A stretch of 64,000 nucleotides of DNA, from NCBI GenBank assembly GCA_934047225.1, contig OW203992.1, positions 5,879,501-5,943,500 of the forward strand. Reading direction: 5' to 3'. Shown piece after piece: positions 56,005-64,000 of the stretch. Origin of the DNA: Ypsolopha sequella (Eukaryota; Arthropoda; Insecta; Lepidoptera; Ypsolophidae). The notes under the pieces were generated by a model. It did no database searches. It saw only the letters and a program-made list of their open reading frames with translations, and was not told the DNA's origin. The first letter of the stretch is position 1. Every line of letters starts with the position of its first letter. The position numbers and the translations under genes are program-made.

Positions 56005-56495
56005 ATCTTAAATATTATTTATAGTGCATTACAAACTAGAAAATATCAATCAGAAATAAATCCAAAGACAAGAATTTGAAAAAATTCCCCGGGCCAGGAT
56101 TCGAACCTGCGACCTTTTGTTATCAAGACAAGCGCGCTACCAATTGCGCCACCGAGGTTCCTACCATTGAGCGTTTTTCTCGTTGTTTTTTTTTTCCTTA
56201 GTTCTTAGCTTTCCTCCAGATGGCGCTGTCCATGTCACCATAGATAAAATGCGTTTTGTAGCAATCAACGTCAAAGTGGTTTTTCGTTTGTTTGGAATCG
56301 GTGCAAATTTTGTCTTTGATTCTGTTGCTAAAGAATACGACACTGCCATCTAGGAATCTTATTTTACACTAAATTTGACATATGGAAAAACGCTCATACT
56401 TGTCCGGGGAATTTTTTCAAATTCTTGTCTTTGGATTTGTTTCTGATTGATATTTTCTAGTTTTTAATGCACTCTAAATAATATTTAGATTAGTC
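56005..56495. mobile_element. inverted SINE pair enclosing a MITE
   Basis: The left body (56005-56097) and the right body (56399-56495) are inverted copies over about 90 bp (AATATCAATCAGAAATAAAT, AAGACAAGAATTTGAAAAAA). Only the left has a tRNA-like head (56097-56163, minus): A box TGGCGCAATTGGTAGCGCG and B box GGTTCGAATCC. The loop would carry TGA and two acceptor pairs fail, so it is SINE-like, not a tRNA gene. MITE A sits between them. Confidence 0.7.
56168..56396 (+). mobile_element. MITE family A, copy 4
   Basis: TGAGCGTTTTTCTCGTTG to GGAAAAACGCTCA, nearly the same as 46811-47037. It lies 5 bp from the tRNA-like head of the SINE. Confidence 0.85.
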
Positions 56496-58014
56496 ATAGC
56501 GATGGATTTCGCAAAATAAACATAATCTAACACTCATATTTCGAAATTGGCAAATGTTTTTCACATTCATGTCATTGGTGAGATTACATCTACACCAACA
56601 AGACCCGCAAGTTGTAGACTGGGAAATCTTTTTAATGGATGATATCTAACTATAAGTCGTAAACTAATTACGGTTTTAAGAGGTTATTAACAAAGTTAGT
56701 TTAAAGTTACTAGACTAAACTATGTTACTAATTTGTGTTTTAAACCTAGATCAATGTCAAAACGGAAATTATGCTAGATGGAACAAACCCATTTTATTCT
56801 ACGTTTTCGTGTTGTAAAATGTAGAGACAAACTTATATTTCTAACCAGGAACTCCTGCAAAAATACGGTACTATGGTGTTTTAATAAAGAAAAATGTGAT
56901 GAAATTTATATTTGAGAACTACTATTACCCAAAGACAACAAATTTGTGCATGTCGGGGAAAATGATATCTTGCGCTTTTTCCTTGTTAACCTTTTGAATT
57001 GCAATAAACAATATCAATCGAAAAACAACAAATTTACCAAAGCTGAGCGAGGAAGCGGAGCGGTGAGCTAAAAAAAACATCCACCAATAGGAACGCTTCA
57101 TTTTCCTATCCCGACTGACCCTATTGATGGATTTCTTCTAAGCTTACCATTCCGCTTTCTCGGACAGCGAGCCAAATTGCGGCAATACATTCTAGCGATA
57201 CTCTCGCCATGAAGGGGATATAGCTATGTGAGTAAAGTGAAATGAAATAGAGTCCATTTTTTTTTCTCATCTTAGTCTCTTGCATGGCAAAGGTTTCGCG
57301 AGAGTGTACATCGGCCATTAGGGTTAAAAGCTCTACTCAGGAATATTCAGGACGTGTTAGACGTGAAAATAGCTTTGTGCTGCACAGTATCCCCCGCGCC
57401 TCTCCCCTTCCTCGTCAAAAGACCAAGACTGTGCGATTGCGAACTGCGATGCCGTCTGGGACTAATTTCATGTCTGCCATTATAATTGGCCAGAACTGTA
57501 TATTGCGCTGCGGAGTAGCTTCCGACTTGCCAAATTTGCTGCCTTGACATGTAGGTGTTTAATGTATTGAAGTAGGTTATATTTACTTTGAGCAAGAATA
57601 GAGTTCTTTAAGTAATTGTACCATTATAGTTCCTTTGAACTTTTTACTGATGCCGAGACTGTGGGAAAAAATTATGACATGCTGTAATTTTATTTAATGA
57701 AGTAATAATAAGGATAAAGCCGGTTTCTATTCTACTACTTTTGGAACGGAACTCTAAATTTTCAGATCAGTGGGTATTTTTGACAAAGATTTCAAAAGTA
57801 AAGATAAGCCCTTACCGTAGTATGACAGCACCAAAATGTTTCCACCTTTAAATGGGTGACGCTCACACGTTTGGAATCAGCGCTCATCTGAACACAATGA
57901 TAGTTAGATGCCTTAAGTGCACTTAAAGTTAATAGATTTTAGGTGCCAGGGCTCATCTAAACTTTTGAAATCTTTGATTTTTGAGTGATGTTACTTAATA
58001 GTGTTGTCTCGTAC

Positions 58015-58099
58015 CGTTTTCTATATTTGTAAATGATGAGCACGATAAAGGCATTCCCGATGAAGAGCGCCGCTATTAGAAGCGACGGGATGACGATAT
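58015..58099 (-). CDS. transmembrane exon of membrane protein gene
   Basis: The exon is bounded by an acceptor TTCTTTGATTTGTCCACAG and a donor CG then GTACGAG. With two leading bases it encodes 27 codons: IVIPSLLIAALFIGNAFIVL, then IIYKYRK, and two bases of an arginine. This is a hydrophobic helix of about 22 residues followed by a basic stop-transfer YKYRKR, so the protein is a type I membrane protein with its tail inside the cell. It joins in phase to 55671-55752. The ectodomain exons must lie upstream, beyond 58100, and were not found. Confidence 0.75.
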
Positions 58100-58159
58100 C
58101 TGTGGACAAATCAAAGAATTAGGATATGTAGGGCTCGTCTATTTATTTAGGCTGCGTTC

Positions 58160-58365
58160 CTAAACGCCGGGGTAAATGTACGACATGTCACGTCACGACA
58201 TGAATCTCTAAGGGGATCTCTGAGGTGTTCTCGAGTGTGAACTGTGAAATGCAAGTCACATTACTACGTCCCAACATGATGGGTGGTGAGCCCTCTATCG
58301 CCGTATTTCGGGCACAAATACACACTTTTTAGAATAAAGAATAAAGAATAAAGAATATAATAAAA
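58160..58365 (+). repeat. SINE-body-like fragment with AATAAAG tail
   Basis: CACGTCACGACATGAATCTC, then GGGGATCTCTGAGGTGTTC, and GGTGGTGAGCCCTCTATCGC. It ends in AGAATAA repeated four times at 58332-58360, a retroposon-type tail. Confidence 0.5.
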
Positions 58366-58514
58366 AAAGATTTATAACCAAAAAAAGCTTGAGAAAAAGA
58401 ACACAAAAATAACAATATTAAAAGAGATAAAAAATATTTACAAAAAACTTATTTAAACTAACCTAAACTAATATAAGAGGTGGTATCTTTTCCAAGAAGT
58501 ACGCGATCAGCATA

Positions 58515-58660
58515 TGCTGTTGGAAAACGAGGTTCATTCAGGTTTTCTCTACGATGTTTTCCTGCACCGTTTAGCAAGTGATAAGTATTAGCAAATAGTA
58601 TGCACATAAATTCTATAAAAACTCATTGGTGCATGCCCGACCGGGGACAGGTACTAGCAT
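58515..58660 (-). mobile_element. SINE fragment, lepidopteran type
   Basis: GGTTTTCTCTACGATGTTTT, then CCTGCACCGTTTAGCAAGTG, then CATTGGTGCATGCCCG. These are familiar parts of a common moth and butterfly SINE read in reverse; its tRNA-like head near 58640 has lost a clear B box. Confidence 0.55.
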
Positions 58661-58739
58661 GAACTTGGTATCGACTCGACATCGATTCGATAAATAAAAA
58701 TGTAACTCTTATTTCATTACAATAAGGGTTATCGTTTAG

Positions 58740-58970
58740 AATTTATCGATTCTATCTGTCAAATTTATCTAATCGATGCGTACGTGCTCGCATAGCTGGG
58801 TCTCAAGAATGAGAGGCGTTCTACCGGCGCGCGGCGTAGCTACCGCCGCCGCTGGATACGCCAACTGCAATTTGGACCTGTCTTTGAAGGCCTATTCCTC
58901 CCACACGGGTGGTCCAAAAACTTTCATAAAAATATATGATAGGCATTATAGAGTCAAAAATAAATTTTAG
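58740..58970. other. GC-rich patch, possible exon or promoter
   Basis: Rich in CpG from 58815 to 58865 (GCGCGCGGCGTAGCTACCGC). A plus frame of 64 codons (58776-58970) includes GYANCNLDLSLKAYSSHTGG. Minus-strand AG and GT sites also exist, but none extend the membrane-protein frame. No assignment. Confidence 0.2.
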
Positions 58971-59149
58971 GTTTCATAAACTGTTTTTCTATTGTAAGTT
59001 TTGACAAAAAAAAACGAAAGTTATCGAAAGTTTCACATGATTAACACAAGAATTCTCTTACTCCTTCCAAACGCCTGAAGCTATTTTAATTATTATTTCA
59101 CCAAATTATAAGAAATTTTTAGATCTAAAAAATTTAAGTTCAAATTTTT

Positions 59150-59337
59150 TTTTCTGTTCATGGCGTCCATGTGAAAAGTATTATTTTCTCCTATTTTGCG
59201 CTAGCCGGAAACTCAGTGGTTGTCGTAACAGCCACTTTTCAAGGCACGCTGAAATGAACGTTATTTCAATGTCGTTTCCATTGATATTTGTACCGACACA
59301 CATCGAGTTGCTTATTTAGCGTGGTCATACGCCTTAA
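59150..59337 (+). mobile_element. family C MITE, copy 2
   Basis: CCATGTGAAAAGTATTATTT, CTCCTATTTTGCGC, CGTAACAGCCACTTTTCAAG, GAACGTTATTTCAATGTCGT and TACGCCTTAA at the end. It is collinear with 32965-33126. Confidence 0.65.
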
Positions 59338-59699
59338 ATAATATATGCAATATAATATACATATATTTATGTAGATAGGAGGAAAGATTGTGGCTCAAAT
59401 CCAATGAGATCTAGCCAAAGGATCTACTGAGAATGCTCATCCATTTTACGGGTTAAATATTTAAGGCCATTCTTAGAGCTGGTGACCAAAAAGCCACAAT
59501 TAAGGTCGGGTTTTACTCAGATGAAAAAAATATATGATATACTACAAAATATTTGGAATGATGTTGTGGAATGAATGTGTTTTGATTAGAATTTGAAATT
59601 TTTATCTATAATTTAACAAAATAAATACCAAAACAGGGTCCAGTTTAATACTAAGGTCCGATTTAATTAATTGGGTATGCAAATAAAAATATTATTTTT
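59338..59699. other. no recognised gene
   Basis: AT-rich spacer between the two family C copies. I see no feature in it. Confidence 0.35.
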
Positions 59700-59864
59700 T
59701 TTTTTTTTTTTCGAGTGTTTTTGAGCGCCTATTTTGCGCTATCCGGAAACCCAGCAACATAATGCATTGCGTGCTGATAATGAACGTTATTCCAATATAG
59801 TTTCTGTCGATATTTGTACCGACACAGGTCGACTCAAGGTCGTTGGCGTCTACAACAGCCTTAA
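59700..59864 (+). mobile_element. family C MITE, copy 3, diverged
   Basis: CGCCTATTTTGCGCTATCCG, GTGCTGATAATGAACGTTAT, GATATTTGTACCGACACAGG, ending ACAGCCTTAA. The left edge is a poly(T). Confidence 0.55.
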
Positions 59865-60182
59865 CAGCGGAATCATCAGCTGAATTTCTTTCACCTGGAT
59901 TTTAGTACCTTACCCTTAATTAATAAAATAACCCTTCCTTAAGATTAGATTATATTTGTGTAGGTGTTGATTTTGCTCAGATCATAAATATTAAAATACT
60001 AGGGATTTCACAAATACCCCAGTAAATACTCCACAATATTGGAATTTGTAATATGCCCGTCCATGCCATATAGAAATTCTTACGGCAAATTCCGTAACTG
60101 CCGAACGCCCCTGAAAGCCAGCAAGCGGTGATCGTGATGACGTGTGATCAATAAAATGGTTGTGAAACGCAAAGGAAAATAA

Positions 60183-60573
60183 TAGTAGTTTATGCTACAA
60201 GGGCGCAAAGGAATAAATTACGAGGACGATTTAAAACACGAGCGTAGCGAGTGTTTTAAACGTAACCGAGTAATTTATTGCTCTTACGCCCGTGTATCAT
60301 ACTACGTATTTCAATGCATAGTGTGAGGAAATGAAAACAAATATAATCTTGTGAACTTTCAATTATGATTGGCTCAAAAGGATTGTATCCAGAGCCGTTA
60401 AACAGTGGAAAAAAAAGTATAACATCTATGGTAGACAGGAAAGGCTGCAGGTTAGCCAACCATTGCAAACAAATAAAAAAAAAAAAAAAAAAGCCCTAGG
60501 GCAAAATAATCGACTTTCTGTTCGGTTTTGATGCATAAAAAGTGGGCCTTTACGAGCACATGCATTGAAAAAT
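60183..60573 (-). mobile_element. family G element, copy 4
   Basis: AATAGTAGTTTATGCTACAA to GAGCACATGCATTGAAAA, the reverse of 38871-39264. The flanks read AATAAT at both ends, a possible 6-bp target duplication. Its right edge lies 5 bp from the mariner-type foldback. Confidence 0.75.
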
Positions 60574-60577
60574 AATA

Positions 60578-61228
60578 AAGGGTGGTCCAACCAAAACGCA
60601 CGATAAAGAATTATCTTAATATTTTGTATTATGATAGAAGGATCTATGACAATTATGTATGAAACAAAATATCGACCAAATGCTCGCCATGGCTCGGTAT
60701 ACCTTTATCCGATGGTCGATATTTTCAATGACTCTGAGACATAATTGAGGTTCAATGTCGTAAATGTGCCGAATTATCTCATCCTTTAGCTCTTGAATTG
60801 TTCTTTGCTTATTGACGTACACTTTTTCTTTTAAATATCTCCAAAGAAAGAAGTCCAACGGTGTCAAATCACTTGATCATGACGGCCAATTAACATCGCC
60901 ACTGTTAAGAGCCATTTTTCGTTGGCTGTGTGGCAGGTAGTATTATCCTGTTGAAACCATATATCGTCCAGGTCCATATGGGAGCTAAAGGATGAGAAAT
61001 TCGGCACATTAACGACATTGAACCTCAATTATGTCTCAGAGTCATTGAAAATATCGACCATCGGATAGAGGTATGCCGCCGAAGCCATGGCGAGCATTTG
61101 GGCGATATTTTGTTTCACACATTATTTTTATAGATCCTTCTATCATAATACAAAATATTAAGATAATTCTCTGAAAACTTTTTGTTTTATTTACAATTAA
61201 CATTGTGCATTATGTTTGGACTACCCTT
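60578..61228. mobile_element. foldback built from two Tc1/mariner-type 3' ends
   Basis: Both ends are AAGGGTRGTCCAA (inverted), each bordered by TA (60576-60577 and 61229-61230). The arms of about 220-240 bp run inward with high similarity (GAATTATCTTAATATTTTGT, GATCTAT, AAATGCTCGCCATGGC). Each arm encodes the C-terminal end of the same transposase, facing its own end. The element therefore carries two 3' ends and no 5' end. Confidence 0.8.
60616..60985 (-). pseudogene. Tc1/mariner-type transposase C-terminal relic
   Basis: On the minus strand MDLDDIWFQQDNTTCHTANE carries the conserved aspartate region. After a frame change come LTPLDFFLWRYLKEKVYVNK, TIQELKDEIIRHIYDIEPQL and CLRVIENIDHRI. 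Family members usually read W.PRSSDLTP.DFFLWGY here. The N-terminal DNA-binding part is missing. The plus-strand arm (60985-61180) repeats the last section. Confidence 0.8.
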
Positions 61229-61230
61229 TA

Positions 61231-61590
61231 TTTAAAAAAAAATGTATTTATTGGTCACCAATTGACAACGTCAGTGTACAAATATCTTAGACTAACAATA
61301 TAGTAGTAATATATGATTATAAATTGGCACAAGAAATACAGATCCTTCGATTTAGCTCAGGTGTCAAAAATTTGGATTTATATTTGTATTCATACTTTTA
61401 GTTTTTATAAGTGACTAAACGAGTGACTATGATGAATTTTAAATGTCAAAACCCTGTGACTTATTTTTGGTAACTTTTTGGTCAATAAAGTTATTACTTA
61501 TTTATTTATATATTTAGTAGCAGAGATACACTGGTTTGCAAATTGTCTAATAATTGAAACAATAAAATGTTGCGTTAGCGCAACTGTTTT
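61231..61590. other. no recognised gene
   Basis: AT-rich spacer with a short TTATTTATTTATATATTTA run near 61498. I see no gene or repeat end. Confidence 0.35.
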
Positions 61591-62268
61591 AGTTTAAGGT
61601 TAAACGCCAGTCGCTTAGCGCCAAGTGAATAACTTAACTTTGTTTTTCTTATTAAGAATTCAAAAGCCTTTTGGTCTGCGGCAATTGACACCAATAATTC
61701 AGTATTAGTGAGGTTTATAGAGCAAGAGTTTGAAATTGTATACACGATTAGTCATGATCTTTTCAAAACCAACTTAAATGCTCTTTTAACTTTCTTTGGA
61801 CAAATTCATGACTAATTGTGCATTAAACTTCAAACTCATGCTTTATAAACCTCACTAATACTGAACTATTGGCGTGAATTCCAACATACCAAAAGGCTTG
61901 TAACACGTTGAAGGACAGAGACGCTGGATAGAGTCCTGTTAAAAATACTAATTGGAACACGACGTCGAATGGCGCCGGCAATTCTCTGTAGAATTGTGCC
62001 AGAACGGCTAGCAGCGTCCAGATCTCCCAACAAACCAGTGCAAGTGTTGTTTATTGTGTCACAAAGTGAACATTCAAACGAGATCGACTGTCAATCTAAT
62101 GGATCTAAATGTCCGTCTTTCCTTTCCCCTCTACTACCATGTGTCACAACACAACTTGTATGCAGACAATCTCAGTCCTTTAACGTGTTAAATTTTTATC
62201 TTCTAAACAAGAAAAACAAAGTTAAGTTATGCACTTTGTCCTAAGCAACCGACGTTTAACCTTAAACT
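61591..62268. mobile_element. 678-bp element with AGTTTAAGGTTAAACG ends
   Basis: AGTTTAAGGTTAAACG at the left and CGTTTAACCTTAAACT at the right are inverted ends; CGCTTAG and CTAAGCA extend them. A smaller foldback (61663-61900) sits inside. The 91-codon frame at 61969-62244 is internal and unrecognised. Confidence 0.65.
61663..61900. repeat. foldback nested in the 61591 element
   Basis: AAGCCTTTTGG, ATTCAGTATTAGTGAGGTTT, ATAGAGCAAGAGTTTGAA and ATTAGTCATGA are mirrored in reverse order to 61900, with arms of about 100 bp. Confidence 0.7.
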
Positions 62269-62483
62269 GTATTACAGTCACCAGCGTCTTCTTGCAATTG
62301 TAACAACATTGTAAGTCTTTACCGTGTTTGAGCTGGTAGTGACTTGAATAAAATTAAAATAAATAGAATTCAATTGCAGCACGGTATTCGTGACTAAAAG
62401 AGCATTACTTCTTTCTGTCTTAAGGTAGGTTATGTATGTATTTATTTAGATTAGTATTCATATACAGCTATTTTATTTGTATG

Positions 62484-62850
62484 TTCCATCCATCCATCCA
62501 TCAGCCTAGTTCGTCCACTGCTGGACATAAGCCTTTCCAGGACTTTGCCACTCCCGGCGGTCATCCTGGAAGAATTGCCCATACTCACACACGCTGGGCA
62601 GGCGGGTTGGTGAGCACGGTGCCGGAACCCTTGCACCAGTGACGCCGCTGCCCATCACTAGTCTGTTCCATATAAGGCCCGGCTATTAGGGATGGATATA
62701 CCGCCATCCATCGGTCCCAGGCATGGTGGGCCTCCTGGTTTTTTGCCTGTAAGCTGTCCTCTTACTCTCCCCCGAATTACTTCGAGGGTGTCTCCAAGTA
62801 ATATGGTGGTACCTCCACAGTCGAGCCCGGCATCAGCTCTACCAACCTTG
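62484..62850 (-). mobile_element. LINE 3' end, reverse copy
   Basis: CCATCCATCCATCCATCAGC, then CCACTGCTGGACATAAGCCT, and the reverse of FQDDRREWQSPGKAYVQQWT. It matches 26686-27030 along its length, plus 24 bp (GCTGGGCAGGCGGG) missing there. Confidence 0.75.
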
Positions 62851-62924
62851 TATGTTAATATGACTTTATTTGTAGTACACGTATGTACGATTACATATTT
62901 TTATTGTTATATTGTCCTCTCCCA

Positions 62925-63042
62925 CTAAGGTTTGCTGGATGAAATCTCTTTTCAGAGATAAGCTCGCCTATGTACATATATTTTACTGTAGATAATTATA
63001 TGTTATTATATCTGTGTACAATAAAGAATAAAGAATAAAACT
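62925..63042 (+). mobile_element. LINE 3' UTR with poly(A)-signal tail
   Basis: CTGGATGAAATCTCTTTTCA, then GAGATAAGCTCGCCTATGTA, then TGTGTACAATAAAGAATAAA, a tail I recognise from lepidopteran Jockey/CR1-like LINEs. No coding part remains. Confidence 0.65.
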
Positions 63043-63301
63043 GTGCATTTTAACGAATACGGTATTTCGAAACCTATACAAGTATACACCCTTGGCCAAA
63101 GATGTTTTATGTTTGTTAGATAAAGATAAAATTTAATTGATAACTTGAAAATGCTTTTTTAACTTGAAAAATTACATATTATTTACATATTTACCCACTA
63201 TGTGCTATTAGATATTTTTTTAATAAAATATTTACACTCTCAGACAAGTACCCCCCCACACGTGCTCCAAAGCAAGTTTTAGGGATTTATTCGGGCCTAG
63301 G

Positions 63302-63390
63302 TTACGGTGTGCTCGCTCACTATCTCCCACAAACGCTCAATCAGTTGGGGTCTGTCCAATCTCAACACGTTGTTGAAGAATCCCGAACAT
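63302..63390 (-). pseudogene. short coding-like relic, unknown
   Basis: On the minus strand an open stretch reads SGFFNNVLRLDRPQLIERLW, then EIVSEHTVT, and stops. It is bordered upstream by GTCTGTCTGTATG repeat sequence. The residues look protein-like (amphipathic helix), so it may be the end of a retroelement or host exon. Confidence 0.3.
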
Positions 63391-63538
63391 ACAGACAGAC
63401 AAACGGGCATCCAGAGAGACAAAAATTGTAAAACTCTTAGTCTTCGCTTCAGTACAACACCAATTACCCAATTCATTTAAAATTTTCCAAAAATATTAAA
63501 TCTACAAACACGATTTTTTTAATACTTTATTATTAGTA

Positions 63539-63600
63539 CTAGCTTTTGCCCGCGGCGTTGAGTGGTTCTCGAGTTAAAACGGAACATAGAAAGAGACAAA
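63539..63600 (+). repeat. TAGCTTTTGCCCGCGGC repeat head
   Basis: TACTAGCTTTTGCCCGCGGC, then TGAGTGGTTCTCGAGTTAAA, ACGGAACATA. The second part is the reverse of 20785-20818. Confidence 0.7.
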
Positions 63601-64000
63601 AATTGTAAAAAAATAGTTTTGGCCTCAATACGATACTAATAACTAATAACATTCAATGTATACACACGACTTTTTTACTACTATTAGTATGTATAGATAG
63701 ATATGTTGCAGGCAGATTTCTAAACGCTTGTTAACTTGCTATTTGACGAATCTTCGTCAAATAGTAGAACTCGGCATTTTCTAATTTGCCTCGGCATATA
63801 GTAATTCTGTTAGAAGTATTGAGGGTTGCCTCGCTCCGCTCCGCTTTGCTCGGCTCCCAATATGTACTTACATACATGTAAACCTAACACGCTCCTCCTC
63901 GCTCCGCTTGTCGTCGCACCTATTTTTCATTTTTTGGTGAATGACCTTCGATTTTGGCTATTTAGAAAATGACGAAGTCATTTTACAAACGGTGGGCATT
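63601..64000. other. no gene; CGCTCCGCT-rich patch
   Basis: 63830-63920 repeats CGCTCCGCT, a motif also seen in reverse near 57050. A TATTTGACGAA/TTCGTCAAATA hairpin is at 63741-63761. Nothing else is recognised. Confidence 0.35.

Larger units (their letters stand above)
55753..58014 (-). other. 2.26-kb last intron filled with repeats
   Basis: The minus-strand donor is CG then GTACGAG at 58014 and the acceptor is TTTTACAG at 55753. The interior holds an inverted SINE pair with a MITE between (56005-56495) and an imperfect inverted repeat at about 57165-57325 (MAKVSREC-like frame and its reverse). It also holds a CGCGCCTCTCCCCTTCC patch at 57395. Frames at 57284-57547 and 57347-57595 have no recognised homology. 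Confidence 0.6.

Noticed and set aside
56097..56163. Possible tRNA gene on the minus strand
   Set aside because: Two acceptor pairs fail, there is no variable arm for a serine anticodon, and a repeated body follows. It is a SINE head.
62436..62928. Plus-strand frames of 68 and 78 codons
   Set aside because: They are antisense to the LINE 3' end whose minus-strand reading is recognisable.

Overview
The window is nuclear DNA of an insect, most likely a moth or butterfly (Lepidoptera). It is AT-rich and almost gene-free. The dominant content is repeats that I recognise as typical of lepidopteran genomes: a TAGCTTTTGCCCGCGGC-headed repeat, a repeat whose ends carry GGAACCCT and a GCACTTGGCCGG-like motif, short tRNA-derived SINEs with B boxes, and 3' ends of non-LTR retrotransposons (LINEs), one with an ACAATAAAG tail. 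Nothing is bacterial: there are no operons, no ribosome-binding sites and no long unique open frames. The calls rest on motif recognition and on comparing copies inside the window, not on database searches.

Region 1-17.7 kb holds small DNA transposons (MITEs), SINE pieces, a 31-bp minisatellite, a LINE insertion with a 5' inversion, a duplicated exon-like segment at 9.6-9.9 kb, a TTAA-flanked MITE and an 825-bp hAT-type element with a perfect 8-bp target duplication. Region 17.7-29 kb contains a compound lepidopteran repeat with internally duplicated blocks, a direct repeat with a 676-bp period, broken Tc1/mariner-type transposase and several LINE C-termini. Region 29-41 kb contains a second hAT element with a perfect 8-bp duplication, a possible TATA-driven first exon, and a 45-bp coding-frame-neutral minisatellite with higher-order structure, split by a transposon. 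It also holds a near-perfect 271-bp inverted repeat lying beside a frameshifted OTU-type protease gene.

Region 41-55 kb is again MITEs, foldbacks and tandem blocks. At 55.7-58.1 kb lie the only convincing pieces of a host gene: two exons on the minus strand, joined in phase, which encode the transmembrane helix and short cytoplasmic tail of a single-pass membrane protein. The intron between them has been filled by nested SINE and MITE insertions, and the 3' UTR starts with a minisatellite. Region 58-64 kb holds further SINE and LINE ends, a foldback made of two transposase 3' ends, and a nested inverted-repeat element.

The layout therefore reads as the 3' end of one host gene in a dense graveyard of mostly non-autonomous transposons. 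Many families have two to six copies in the window, so their ends can be defined by internal comparison.
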